DNA from: Rhodococcus sp. WMMA185
GTDB taxonomy: Bacteria > Actinomycetota > Actinomycetes > Mycobacteriales > Mycobacteriaceae
DNA: 64,000 bases
Direction: 5' to 3'
NCBI RefSeq assembly: GCF_001767395.1
Contig: NZ_CP017014.1
Location: forward strand, 2,302,501 to 2,366,500
Made by a program: the position numbers and the translations under genes. Positions 54,360-63,259 of this stretch are shown here, piece after piece (the first letter of the stretch is position 1; the number at the start of each line of letters is the position of its first letter). The notes beneath the pieces were generated by a model. It worked only from the letters and a program-made list of their open reading frames with translations, did no database searches and had not been told where the DNA came from.

Positions 54360-54620
54360 GTGGCCAACATCAAGTCCCAGGTGAAGCGGATCCGTACCAA
54401 CGAGGCGGCCCGACTCCGCAACCAGTCGGTGAAGTCCTCGCTGCGTACGGCAATCCGCTCGTTCCGCGAGGCCGCGGCAGCCGGCGACAAGGACAAGGCC
54501 AACGAGCTCCTCATCTCCACCAGCCGCAAGCTCGACAAGGCAGCCAGCAAGGGCGTTATCCACGCCAACCAGGCTGCCAACAAGAAGTCCGCTCTCGCGA
54601 AGGCGGCCAACAAGATCTGA
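54360..54620 (+). CDS. rpsT: 30S ribosomal protein S20
   Basis: An 86-residue basic protein with the S20 pattern [20 protein letters not shown] at the start and a Lys/Ala-rich helical bundle ([20 protein letters not shown]). GTG start. Monocistronic, ending at a strong hairpin shared with holA. Confidence 0.97.
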   Translation: MANIKSQVKRIRTNEAARLRNQSVKSSLRTAIRSFREAAAAGDKDKANELLISTSRKLDKAASKGVIHANQAANKKSALAKAANKI

Positions 54621-54643
54621 CGGACCTTCCGTCATAGGCTCTA

Positions 54644-54681
54644 CAGAAGCCGCCCGATCAGGGGATCGGGCGGCTTCTGTT
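54644..54681. terminator. Bidirectional terminator between rpsT and holA
   Basis: A perfect 17-bp inverted repeat (54644-54660 with 54665-54681) with AGGG loop, between the convergent stops of rpsT (54620) and holA (54691). It is the strongest hairpin in the window. Confidence 0.9.
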
Positions 54682-54690
54682 GTGTCTCGA

Positions 54691-55668
54691 TCACACCCGG
54701 CGTAGCTGTGCGACGCGCCCCACCGCCTTCTCAACGGCGTAATCGGGGTCGGCGGCGCCTCCCTTGACATCGGCATTCAACGTGGCGACGATCCGCAGCG
54801 CCTCACCGAGTGATGCGGGTGTCCATCCGCGTGCCGCCGCCTGCGCCTTCTTGATCTTCCATGGCGGCATACCCAGCTCCGAAGCCATCCGGAAGGGATC
54901 AACCCGCCCCATCGGGGCAACCCGAGCGATCGCGTGCACCGCATCGGCGAGAGCGTCCGCCAGCAGCACGTGCGGGACGCCCTTCAGCATCGCCCACCGC
55001 AAAGCCTCGCCGGCTCCGGCGCTGTCGCCGGCGACAGCCAAGTCAGCGACGTCGAACCCGCTGACCTCGGCCTTACCCGAGTAGTACCGCTGGACGGCCG
55101 CGACGTCGATCTTCCCGCCGGTGTCGGCCGCGAGCTGTGAGCACGCTGCCGCCAGCTCGCGGAGGTTCGAGCCGACGCCCTCGAATACACTGCGCACCGC
55201 GTCCGGCGACACACGGACACCGAGAGAACGGAACTCTTCACGGATAAACCCGATGATGTCGCCCGCCTTCGGTTTGGCGCAGGGGTGTACCACCGCGCCG
55301 GACTTCTCGAGAGCCCCCACCATCGCCTTCGCCCTCCCACCACCCGAATGCACAACGAGGAGGAAGACGCCGGGAGGCGGATCACCCGCTGCGGCCTGGA
55401 CGGCTGCCACAGCATCCTTGCCCGCCTCGGCGGCCGCCTCCAGCACCACCACTCGGTCTTCGGCGAAGAGGGACGGACTGAGCAGTTCGGCGAGTTCTGC
55501 AGCCCCCGCGTCTCCTGCCCTCAACCGATTGACGGGAAGCTCTGCGCCGTCCGCCACCTCCGCCGCCGCCCGTACCTGGTTGATGACCCGGGCCACCGCG
55601 CGATCGACGAGGAACTCCTCGTCGCCGAGGATCAGATGGAGCTGTTCAGGCTGAGTTGAAGTGCTCAC
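54691..55668 (-). CDS. holA: DNA polymerase III subunit delta
   Basis: Clamp-loader subunit that opens the beta clamp. A 325-residue AAA+-like protein without a functional P-loop, starting [16 protein letters not shown], with the family segment [20 protein letters not shown] in the second domain and the [16 protein letters not shown] motif in the third. GTG start. Typical rpsT-holA convergence as in mycobacteria. Confidence 0.95.
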   Translation of the reverse strand: MSTSTQPEQLHLILGDEEFLVDRAVARVINQVRAAAEVADGAELPVNRLRAGDAGAAELAELLSPSLFAEDRVVVLEAAAEAGKDAVAAVQAAAGDPPPGVFLLVVHSGGGRAKAMVGALEKSGAVVHPCAKPKAGDIIGFIREEFRSLGVRVSPDAVRSVFEGVGSNLRELAAACSQLAADTGGKIDVAAVQRYYSGKAEVSGFDVADLAVAGDSAGAGEALRWAMLKGVPHVLLADALADAVHAIARVAPMGRVDPFRMASELGMPPWKIKKAQAAARGWTPASLGEALRIVATLNADVKGGAADPDYAVEKAVGRVAQLRRV

Positions 55669-55739
55669 TCGACGATCGTGCCACGCGCCGGGGACACATT
55701 CACAACGGCGGCCCCACCCCAGGCGGTGCCCGCACGCCG

Positions 55740-55910
55740 TCAGCGCAGTTCCACCGGATCCGGGTTTTCGGCGATACCCAGCATCGACAGGAGCATGCGG
55801 CAGTCGTCGGTGTCCAACGATTGCGCAGCTACCACCCGTTGCGCTTTCCGCACCTGCCCGGCATCGAGTTCATCTTCCGCGCCGAGATCTGTCTGTTCCG
55901 ATTCCGACAT
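55740..55910 (-). CDS. Small acidic protein of unknown function
   Basis: A 56-residue soluble ORF, acidic at the N-terminus ([16 protein letters not shown]) and ending [20 protein letters not shown] 55910 has a strong GGAGGGG ribosome site 3-8 nt upstream, the best argument that it is translated. It lies 71 bp upstream of holA on the same strand. No motif or function recognised. Confidence 0.6.
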   Translation of the reverse strand: MSESEQTDLGAEDELDAGQVRKAQRVVAAQSLDTDDCRMLLSMLGIAENPDPVELR

Positions 55911-56144
55911 AGCCCCTCCCCCATCCAATGCAGGTGCGTTCCAAGACCGTTCACCTCAACATCTGCCACCGGATCGTAGTCGGTCGTTCGGTTCCACATG
56001 CGCACATCGGAAATCGAAGCCGAAACGATACGCCAAGAGCCCCATTCGTTACCTTCGCCGACAACGCGGGCCCATCCGTCGCCGCACGTACGAGTTTTCC
56101 GACTCTCCTTAAACAGAAGCACTTTTCGCAAGTACGACACAAAT

Positions 56145-57110
56145 TCAGGCGCCGGACAGAGATCGCAACGGCTCACTCAATTCGTTAGAAAAGAACTCGA
56201 AGAACCCATCGACATCCGGCCCCGAATTGACCAGTACCAGATGATCGAATCCGGCATCCACGTATGGGATTGCCACGTCGAGATGTCGCTGGACATCCGG
56301 TCCACAAGCAACCACCTCCCGAACATCCGCTGTGCGGATCGAGGACGACGCCTCCTCGAAATCGACCCGGCTCTTCAGTTCCGTCATGGCCTTCCATCCC
56401 GTGAACGCGAACCGGAGAATTCGGTGCGCCGATTCGGCAGCAGTGTCCACTTCGCGCGCCCACGCGACCGGTACCTCTGCGTACGTCGGCCCCAACCCAC
56501 CGGCTTGCGCGTACTTCTCCAGCAGTCCGATATCGGCTGCGGTCGACAACAGAGCGTCACCTAGTTCCCCAGCGAGCGCGGCGGAGGACGGGCCCCCGGC
56601 TGCCACCAAGATCTTCGGGAGAGCGTCTGGAAGGTCGTAGATACGCGCATCATCGAGCGTGAGGTATTCGCCCTGGTAGGAGTGATAGCCGCCGGACCAC
56701 AGCATACGAATGATGTCGATCGACTCACGCAACATCTGGTGTCGGACGCGTACCGACGGCCACTCGCCTCCCACCACGTGCTCGTTGAGCCACTCACCCG
56801 ACCCGAGTCCGAGCATGAAACGGCCCTCACTGAGGACGGCCGTGGTCGCCGAGGCCTGCGCGATGATCGCGGGGTGAAGTCTTGCGAACGGGCACGTCAC
56901 GCCCGTGGCCAGACCGATCATGTCGGTATCAGCGGCTGCAGCGGCCAGCATCGACCACACGAACCCCGAATGCTCATGGCTATAGAGCCACGGATGATAG
57001 TGGTCACTCACTTGCACGAAGTCGAACCCGGCACGCTCCGCCTCCACCGCTTGCCGAACGATCTCTCTCGGACTGAAGTTCTCGGCGATCAACTTGAAAC
57101 CGACCTGCAC
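56145..57110 (-). CDS. LLM-class F420-dependent oxidoreductase (paralogue 2)
   Basis: A 321-residue luciferase-like barrel with the same length and the same blocks as the protein at 48537-49502: QVGFKLIAENFSPREIVRQ, VSDHYHPWLYSHEHSGFVW, LGLGSGEWLNEHVVGGEWP and the ending FFEFFSNELSEPLRSL. Clearly a duplication. GTG 57110 follows AGGGAAG. Cofactor F420 is inferred from the family; substrate unknown. Confidence 0.88.
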   Translation of the reverse strand: MQVGFKLIAENFSPREIVRQAVEAERAGFDFVQVSDHYHPWLYSHEHSGFVWSMLAAAAADTDMIGLATGVTCPFARLHPAIIAQASATTAVLSEGRFMLGLGSGEWLNEHVVGGEWPSVRVRHQMLRESIDIIRMLWSGGYHSYQGEYLTLDDARIYDLPDALPKILVAAGGPSSAALAGELGDALLSTAADIGLLEKYAQAGGLGPTYAEVPVAWAREVDTAAESAHRILRFAFTGWKAMTELKSRVDFEEASSSIRTADVREVVACGPDVQRHLDVAIPYVDAGFDHLVLVNSGPDVDGFFEFFSNELSEPLRSLSGA

Positions 57111-57165
57111 GTTTCTTCCCTTTCGTTTTGCCCCGTCCTTCCGGCGTTCCCCGACGCGATCGTTC

Positions 57166-58725
57166 TCACACCCAATCGACCAGAGACGTGGGCCAGATGG
57201 GCGCCCACAGCACCACCACGCCGATTGATACCCCGACAATCACCAGTCGGGACCATCGACGACGCCATGCCAAGGCGAGGCCCAATCCGACACTGAAGAC
57301 GACGACCGCACCGGCGAGGCCGCTCGGCACCGCAATCGACGCGCCAGGTATACGGGCGCCCTGGTCGGCGACGGTCACAAGCCACCACAGCGGCCAGTGG
57401 GTCAGACTCACCACGATCTCCGCCGCTTGTATGTTCACCGCCGCTGTCAGTGCCGCGGTGGCCCCTACAACCGTAATCAACCCGACCACGGGGGCAACCA
57501 AGACGTTCGCGACCACCGACACCACACTGACGGTTCCGGCCATTCCTGCGACGATCGGGGCGGTCACTGCGAAAGCGGCGACGGACACGGCCAGCGCCTC
57601 GGCAACCACACGCGGCCACCCTCGCCCTACCAGCACGTCGATCCAGATCGGCGCAACCACGATCAACCCTGCGGTGGCCGCGACCGACAGGGCGAAGCCG
57701 AAGTCCACGGACAACTCCGGCGACCAGACCAGCAGGACGATGACACTTGCGGCCAGCGCGGGCAGTGCCTGCTTTCGTCGTCCCGAGACAAGGGCCAAGA
57801 GCGCGATCGACCCCATCGCGGCGGCGCGCAACACACTTGGCGAGGGTCGCGCGACCACCACGAATGCGATCAACGCGAGAGCAGCGAGCACGGCCCCCGT
57901 AACAGGTCCGAGGCCCACACCGCGCACCGCGAGAAGCACGGCCCCCAGCAGGATGCTGACGTTCGCCCCTGATACAGCAGTGAGGTGCGTCAACCCGGTC
58001 ACAGTGAAGTCTTCCTTCACCTGACGCGGCAATGCCGATGTGTCGCCCACGACCAGACCTGGCAAAAGGCCTGCCTCTTCGGCCGGCAACACGGCGGCAG
58101 CGGTAGCCAGCCTCGCGCGGAGAACCCCCGCCCACCGCTGGTGTGGGGGTGCGGGCCCCACCTCCAACGGCGGGCCCTCTGCCCGGACCGTCGCGAGGCC
58201 CAGGTCCCTGTGCCGGGGCACGCCGAGCTGCCCACGCAGGACCACCCGCTGTCCCGGCAGGATCTGGTTCCATCCCTCGGACGGAGCAAGGACGACAACC
58301 GCACCACCCGAGACAATGATCTCGGTGGACTTGTGGATCTCGATCAGCTCCGCGTCGAGGACGACCCGACGCTCGAAGCCTGGGATCGCGTGCGGGTCGC
58401 TGACCGGTTTCACCACGAGCGTCACCCACGCCTCACTGTGGGCCAGCGCGTTCAAAGGGTGCTGCTCGACGGCCTGTACCCGCCACGCCGCAGCCGCGGC
58501 GCAGCACGAACCGAACACCAGAAGTGCCAGTATCGCCCACGTCCACCCCTCCCTCCCACGCAGCGCGCACGAAGCAGCGAGAGCAACGGAGAGGGCGGAC
58601 AGCGAACCCGCCAGCACCCAGGCGGAGCCCGACCCCCACAAGATTCCGACGAGCGTTACCGCCCAACATGTTCCAGCGAAAGGAACCAATCGCAGATCGA
58701 GCGGGAACGGTTCACCCGCGACCAT
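57166..58725 (-). CDS. comEC: ComEC/Rec2-type DNA channel protein, short form
   Basis: A 519-residue polytopic membrane protein with an N-terminal extracytoplasmic OB-like region (about 95-220) and the competence-domain helices starting at the signature GLTHLTAVSGANVSILLGA. The C-terminal metallo-beta-lactamase-like nuclease domain found in full-length ComEC (about 750 residues) is absent; mycobacterial versions are of similar short length. Its start overlaps the comEA stop. Confidence 0.9.
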   Translation of the reverse strand: MVAGEPFPLDLRLVPFAGTCWAVTLVGILWGSGSAWVLAGSLSALSVALAASCALRGREGWTWAILALLVFGSCCAAAAAWRVQAVEQHPLNALAHSEAWVTLVVKPVSDPHAIPGFERRVVLDAELIEIHKSTEIIVSGGAVVVLAPSEGWNQILPGQRVVLRGQLGVPRHRDLGLATVRAEGPPLEVGPAPPHQRWAGVLRARLATAAAVLPAEEAGLLPGLVVGDTSALPRQVKEDFTVTGLTHLTAVSGANVSILLGAVLLAVRGVGLGPVTGAVLAALALIAFVVVARPSPSVLRAAAMGSIALLALVSGRRKQALPALAASVIVLLVWSPELSVDFGFALSVAATAGLIVVAPIWIDVLVGRGWPRVVAEALAVSVAAFAVTAPIVAGMAGTVSVVSVVANVLVAPVVGLITVVGATAALTAAVNIQAAEIVVSLTHWPLWWLVTVADQGARIPGASIAVPSGLAGAVVVFSVGLGLALAWRRRWSRLVIVGVSIGVVVLWAPIWPTSLVDWV

Positions 58726-59660
58726 CAGAGAGTGACTTGCGGACGTAGCTTCGCCAGACGCACCGGGCCGATTCCGTCGACCTCACCCAATTGGCTTATG
58801 TCGGTGAACTTCCCGTTCACGGTTCGCCACGCGACGATAGCCGCCGCGGTGACTGGGCCGACCCCGGACAGTGCGTCGAGTTCGCTCTCCGTTGCCGTGT
58901 TCACATTGACCGGACCCTCGATTGCCCCGGAAGTCGCCGCTCCCCGAATCTCCGAACCTGTTCCGCCGGCCCCACCACCGACAGCGCTCGGTGGCGGGGC
59001 ACTGGCCGCCGCACCCACCAACACCTGGTCTCCGTCCGAGAGTCTTTGCGCCAGATTCAGTCCGAGTGTGTCGCCGCCATCGCGAACTCCCCCCGCCGCA
59101 TCGAGCGCATCGGCCACACGTGAACCCGCAGGTAGTCGGATCAAACCGGAGGACGCCACCAGTCCGACTACACTCACCACAATCTCTTCGGCGGGCGTCG
59201 GCTCGGTAGGCACAGGCGGCACCACATCATGGACACTGGGCTCGGCCGAAGACAGCGGTGGCTGCGAGTACGCGTCAGGCAGAGAGGGAACCGCCTGCGT
59301 CTCCGCCTGGCCGCTGCGAACACTGACCACAGCGACCATCACGACGACGATCCCCACCACGATCAACGCGATCGCGCCTGCGCGCCCGGGATCGATCCTC
59401 GCGTTACGCCAACGGTCGGGAAGTGCCAAAACACCCCAGCGACGTCGCGCCGACCATGAACTGTCATCGCCGATTCCGTCGAAACCGGAGTTGTCGTCGC
59501 CGAATGTGAGTCCAGCGTTGGTGGCTCCGGTTTCGGCGACACGACTGTCGGACAACCATTCCGGAGCCGCAGGTGTGCCGCGCGTCAGCGCGTCCTGCTC
59601 CCTCGATGTGAGGAACGCGAGACGGGTACGCACTCTCGAACGTTCTTCCCTGATGCCCAT
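58725..59660 (-). CDS. comEA: ComEA-type DNA-binding membrane protein
   Basis: About 311 residues: a cytoplasmic N-terminal region, one transmembrane helix (about 95-118, AIALIVVGIVVVMVAVVSV), a Pro-rich linker, a SLBB domain (VVGLVASSGLIRLPAGSRVADALDAAGG) and C-terminal paired helix-hairpin-helix motifs (VNVNTATESELDALSGVGP, LGEVDGIGPVRLAKL). Coupled to comEC. ATG 59660 was chosen; GTG 59705 is also in frame and neither has a good ribosome site. Confidence 0.9.
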   Translation of the reverse strand: MGIREERSRVRTRLAFLTSREQDALTRGTPAAPEWLSDSRVAETGATNAGLTFGDDNSGFDGIGDDSSWSARRRWGVLALPDRWRNARIDPGRAGAIALIVVGIVVVMVAVVSVRSGQAETQAVPSLPDAYSQPPLSSAEPSVHDVVPPVPTEPTPAEEIVVSVVGLVASSGLIRLPAGSRVADALDAAGGVRDGGDTLGLNLAQRLSDGDQVLVGAAASAPPPSAVGGGAGGTGSEIRGAATSGAIEGPVNVNTATESELDALSGVGPVTAAAIVAWRTVNGKFTDISQLGEVDGIGPVRLAKLRPQVTL

Positions 59661-59729
59661 GGAGGCGAGGCTAGAGCGTCCCGCCTGCGCGACATGTGTT
59701 CTCACACGGCCGGAAGAACGGGGTGTGAA

Positions 59730-60596
59730 TCAATCAGGGGTTGTGGATGAATCGCCCTCTTCGTCTTGCACCGATGGTTCCGGGCACAGCACGATACCGA
59801 CGGCTCCGACCCCTACGTGCGCTCCGATCACCGCACTGAAGTCGGTGACGACAATATCGCTGATCTGCGGAATCCGATCCTTCAACTGTGCTGCTACCGC
59901 ATCGGCGCGGCGCCGGGCGTCCATATGATGCACAGCGATGGCCGTCCGTCCCTGGCCTGCGTATTCAACGGCCGCGTCAACCATCTTGGCGACGGCCTTG
60001 GTCCCGGTCCGCGTCTTTTCCTTGAGAACAAGTCGCCCGTCCACGAGATGAAGGACCGGTTTCATCGCCAGTGCGGTACCGAGCAGGGCTGCCGCCGTTC
60101 CGATCCGGCCACCTCGCCGCAGTTGGTCGAGCTTGTCCACGACGATCAGACAGTGACCGCGGCTTGCGACGTCCACTGCGCGCCGGTAGACGGTCTCGAG
60201 CGCCGCGCCTCCCTTGGCTGCCCGCGCAGCCTCGAGGACCGGGTATCCCAATCCCATTCCCGTGGACTGGGAGTCGATAATCCGTACGTTTCCACCGAAT
60301 TTCTGTGCCGCTTGACGGCCCGCCTCCCACGTGGCGGACAACTGCCGCGAGATATGGACCGCGAGGACTCCCGCGCCACCACTCGAATCGAGCGCTTCGG
60401 CGTATGCCTCGGACAGTTCGTTCTGCGACGCGCCAGACGTGGTGACTCCGGTGAGATCCGCGGGAACTGGGTCGATGCCTTCTCTGAGGTCTTCGTCACC
60501 GGCCAGGACGTGCAACGGCACCACGCGAATCCCGTACCGCTCGACGAGTTCAGGCTCGAGTGATGCAGACGAATCGGTGACAACGACTACAGGCAT
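59730..60596 (-). CDS. DegV-family fatty-acid-binding protein
   Basis: A 288-residue DegV protein: VVVTDSSASLEPEL at the start, the HISRQLSATWEAG motif that holds the ligand carboxylate, and DSQSTGMGLGY in the middle. Family members bind a fatty acid and, in some bacteria, present it to fatty-acid kinase. Here it sits next to an octanoyltransferase for glucosylglycerate lipids, which fits a link to acyl supply (inference). Confidence 0.9.
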   Translation of the reverse strand: MPVVVVTDSSASLEPELVERYGIRVVPLHVLAGDEDLREGIDPVPADLTGVTTSGASQNELSEAYAEALDSSGGAGVLAVHISRQLSATWEAGRQAAQKFGGNVRIIDSQSTGMGLGYPVLEAARAAKGGAALETVYRRAVDVASRGHCLIVVDKLDQLRRGGRIGTAAALLGTALAMKPVLHLVDGRLVLKEKTRTGTKAVAKMVDAAVEYAGQGRTAIAVHHMDARRRADAVAAQLKDRIPQISDIVVTDFSAVIGAHVGVGAVGIVLCPEPSVQDEEGDSSTTPD

Positions 60597-60600
60597 CGGC

Positions 60601-61398
60601 CTACTCTGCTCCGTTCGGCACCGTTTCCGCGGGAATCTGGTCTGGGAAGTCCTGACGCGCGACTCCGGCGGAGCGAATCGCGGTCAGCATCGCCTCGGCG
60701 ACTGCGACGTGCGCGTCCCAGCCCCAATGAATGCCATCGGGGTTGCCCTGACCGCTGAAGATATTCGTTCGAACCGCTTCGGCGAGGTCGACCAGAGGAA
60801 CTTTCTGCGCCTCCGCCCAAGCGGTGATAGCAGTGACCGCGGCTGGGCGACCCGAGTGGGCTTTGCCGTAGGCCTCGCTGCGGTGCACCGACGGCAACGT
60901 TCCAATGACGGGCAGCGAGGGTCGCACATACGCCAGTGCCGAACGTGAGCTCTCCAGGTATTCGACGCTCACTCGCGGGGGTAACGCCACGGGCCAACCC
61001 AGCCGAGACAGCCGTGGCTGAAGCCACTGGTAGCCGGATCGCACCATGCGACGCAGCGCCGGCGGACGAATGTAGCGCAACTGCTCCCTCAGCGCGGTGG
61101 GAAGCGGCGATGGAAGGGAGTCCATCCCACCCACCGCGAACACCACTGCACCGGCTCTGGGAATGGCAGCCCACACGCGCGGATCCTGGGTCAGTGCCCA
61201 CCAAGCGTCGCGACTGGTCCAGCCGATCCGCGCCACCAATTCGACATCCCAGTCCAATTCTCGCGCAACACGATTGGGCCAGATGTCGGGATGATCGGAC
61301 GGCAGCCCTCCCTTGGGGCCGTAGTACGACAGCGAATCGGCAAGCACGAGCAGGACCGGGCGCCCCCCGGGACCTGACCCTGCATCAGAGGTTGTCAC
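60601..61398 (-). CDS. octT: Diglucosylglycerate octanoyltransferase-like SGNH protein
   Basis: About 265 residues of SGNH-hydrolase fold: Ser in [13 protein letters not shown], the [12 protein letters not shown] block and the [10 protein letters not shown] end with Asp and His. In mycobacteria the orthologue octanoylates diglucosylglycerate during methylglucose lipopolysaccharide (MGLP) synthesis. The neighbour gpgP acts two steps earlier in the same pathway, and their ends overlap. GTG 61398 or GTG 61407 are both plausible starts. Confidence 0.85.
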   Translation of the reverse strand: MTTSDAGSGPGGRPVLLVLADSLSYYGPKGGLPSDHPDIWPNRVARELDWDVELVARIGWTSRDAWWALTQDPRVWAAIPRAGAVVFAVGGMDSLPSPLPTALREQLRYIRPPALRRMVRSGYQWLQPRLSRLGWPVALPPRVSVEYLESSRSALAYVRPSLPVIGTLPSVHRSEAYGKAHSGRPAAVTAITAWAEAQKVPLVDLAEAVRTNIFSGQGNPDGIHWGWDAHVAVAEAMLTAIRSAGVARQDFPDQIPAETVPNGAE

Positions 61399-62044
61399 TG
61401 GCCACACTCGCAGAAGCGTTCCACACGTCGAGTCGCCACTCGAGCGATTCCAGACTTCCATGGGCACTCAGTTGCGCCCAGCTGGCGTTGCCCAACCCGC
61501 CGAGCGCCGGCCACCGGTCTACCGGAAGGTCAAGCAGTGTCGCTGTAAGCGCCGCGATCAAACCTCCGTGAGCTACCAGCACCACCGGCTGCTCCGCCCA
61601 GCCTTCGTACTTCTCGATCAACTCGGCAACCATTGGTTTGCTCCGCCGCGCCACATCGATACGACTCTCCCCGCCAGGCGGCGCCCACGTCGCGTCACCT
61701 CGCCACTTGGCCCGGGCACCAGGCGACCGCGTGTCGACCTCGAGGTGAGTGAGGCCTTGCCAGTTCCCGAGATGCGTCTCACGTAGGCGAGTGTCGATCT
61801 GTACCGGCAGACCGACGTTGTCGCCGATCTCGACAGCGGTGTCGTAGGCCCTACGCAGATCCGACGACACGATGGAGATCGGCGCGCGACCGACCAGCGC
61901 CGATGCGGCGTTGCGGGCCTGAGCCCTACCCAGATCCGACAACTCGGTATCGAGCTGGCCCTGCATACGGTTGTCGGCGTTGTATTTCGTCTGCCCATGG
62001 CGAAGCAATATCAGCCGTCGGGTGGCGCCGGGAACGTCTGTCAC
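61385..62044 (-). CDS. gpgP: Glucosyl-3-phosphoglycerate phosphatase (histidine phosphatase family)
   Basis: A 219-residue phosphatase with the RHG motif ([16 protein letters not shown]), [14 protein letters not shown] and the second active-site His in [12 protein letters not shown]. In mycobacteria the enzyme at this position dephosphorylates glucosyl-3-phosphoglycerate for MGLP synthesis; older annotation calls it phosphoglycerate mutase. Overlaps rsfS by 4 bp. Confidence 0.9.
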   Translation of the reverse strand: MTDVPGATRRLILLRHGQTKYNADNRMQGQLDTELSDLGRAQARNAASALVGRAPISIVSSDLRRAYDTAVEIGDNVGLPVQIDTRLRETHLGNWQGLTHLEVDTRSPGARAKWRGDATWAPPGGESRIDVARRSKPMVAELIEKYEGWAEQPVVLVAHGGLIAALTATLLDLPVDRWPALGGLGNASWAQLSAHGSLESLEWRLDVWNASASVASDNL

Positions 62045-62457
62045 AGTTCGGATTCCTCGATGTCGGCGTCGGCCCCGTCATCGGCCGAACTCCCCTGTCC
62101 GATTCCTTCGACCGGGACGACTGGACAGTCCTTCCACAGTCGGTCGAGGGCGTAGAAGTTTCGCTCCTCATTGTGCTGAACGTGGATTACGACGTCCACG
62201 AAATCGAGCAGCGCCCAACGGCCTTCACGCGTGCCTTCGCGTCGCACAGGCTTGTGACCTGCATCGCGCAGACGTTCCTCGATATTCTCGACGACGGCGT
62301 TCACCTGCCGCTCGTTCGGCGCGGAGGCGATGACGAAACAGTCTGTGATGACCAACTGCTCGGAAACATCGAGCACCACCACATCGGAGGCCAGCTTCTC
62401 GTCGGCAGCCAGTGCCGCGATGCGTGCCATCTCGATGGCTTCGGTCGTTGCGCTCAC
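62041..62457 (-). CDS. rsfS: Ribosome silencing factor RsfS
   Basis: A 138-residue protein of the Iojap/RsfS family that binds uL14 and blocks subunit joining. Signatures: ASDVVVLDVSEQLVITDCFV, ANVxERLRDAGHKPVRREG-like segment and WALLDFVDVVIHVQHNEERN. Overlaps gpgP; nadD upstream, the usual nadD-rsfS pairing. Confidence 0.95.
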   Translation of the reverse strand: MSATTEAIEMARIAALAADEKLASDVVVLDVSEQLVITDCFVIASAPNERQVNAVVENIEERLRDAGHKPVRREGTREGRWALLDFVDVVIHVQHNEERNFYALDRLWKDCPVVPVEGIGQGSSADDGADADIEESEL

Positions 62458-62499
62458 GCGATGTTCTCCCAGTTCGTTCTCGAAGTGTTCTGATAGTGC

Positions 62500-63240
62500 C
62501 TAGTCATTGGTCTTGCCGTCATTGGTCTTGCCGTCATTGGTCTTGTCGTCATTGGTCTTGCCTGGGGCCGGCTCGGACACGGTTGTGGCACCGTCTGGGC
62601 GCTCGGAGTCCAATGGCCGGTACAGGTTCCGCTTGGAGATGTACTGGACCACGCCGTCAGGAACGAGATACCACACAGGCCGGTGTCGACTGGCGCGCCG
62701 CCGACACTCGGTCGAGGAGATCGCCAGGGCCGGGACCTCGATCAAGGTGACCGCATCCTCCGGCAGCGCGTCAAGATGACCGGACAGATGTTCGGTGTTG
62801 AGATCGAATCCCGGACGCGACACCCCGACAAACTTCGCCAGCGAGAACAGTTCCTCCCAGTCCTGCCAGGACAGAATACTCGCCAAGGCATCCGCACCGG
62901 TAATGAAGTACAACTCGGCGTCGGGGTGGGTGTTCCGCATGTCACGCAGTGTGTCGACCGTGTAGGTGACCTTGTCACGGTCGATGTCAACCCTGCTGAC
63001 CGAGAACCGTGGATTCGACGCGGTGGCGATGACTGTCATGAGGTACCGGTCCTCGGCGCGGCTGACCTCCCTGCCCTCCTTCTGCCACGGCCTGCCGGTC
63101 GGCGCAAAAATCACCTCGTCGAGCCTGAATCGGTCGGCAACTTCACTAGCCGCCACCAGGTGACCGTGGTGAATGGGGTCGAAGGTGCCGCCCATGACCC
63201 CCAGGCGGCGTCGGGGTGTGCCCTGCGTTCCCTGTTCCAC
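62500..63240 (-). CDS. nadD: Nicotinate-nucleotide adenylyltransferase NadD with repeat tail
   Basis: Forms NaAD in NAD synthesis. The 246-residue protein has the nucleotidyltransferase motifs [12 protein letters not shown] and [10 protein letters not shown]. The catalytic part ends near residue 205. The tail ([17 protein letters not shown] and one more GKTND) is four copies of a 5-residue unit and is not part of the family fold. Confidence 0.95.
   Translation of the reverse strand: MEQGTQGTPRRRLGVMGGTFDPIHHGHLVAASEVADRFRLDEVIFAPTGRPWQKEGREVSRAEDRYLMTVIATASNPRFSVSRVDIDRDKVTYTVDTLRDMRNTHPDAELYFITGADALASILSWQDWEELFSLAKFVGVSRPGFDLNTEHLSGHLDALPEDAVTLIEVPALAISSTECRRRASRHRPVWYLVPDGVVQYISKRNLYRPLDSERPDGATTVSEPAPGKTNDDKTNDGKTNDGKTND
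62503..62562 (-). repeat. 4 x 15-bp tandem repeat encoding the nadD tail
   Basis: GTCATTGGTCTTGCC is repeated four times head to tail (starts 62503, 62518, 62533, 62548) with one C-to-T change in the third copy. The unit is five codons, so changes in copy number keep the frame; the stop follows directly. Confidence 0.9.
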
Positions 63241-63259
63241 GAGTGTCGAGCTTACTTGC

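Noticed and set aside
57985-59928. Long open frame of about 650 codons on the plus strand across comEC/comEA
   Set aside because: It is antisense to two well-recognised genes, has low-complexity Ser/Thr/Pro/Arg composition typical of shadow frames in GC-rich DNA and shows no domain.
62503-62562. Short regular repeats as a CRISPR array
   Set aside because: There are no spacers; the 15-bp units are head to tail and encode the nadD tail. No CRISPR array was seen elsewhere in the window.
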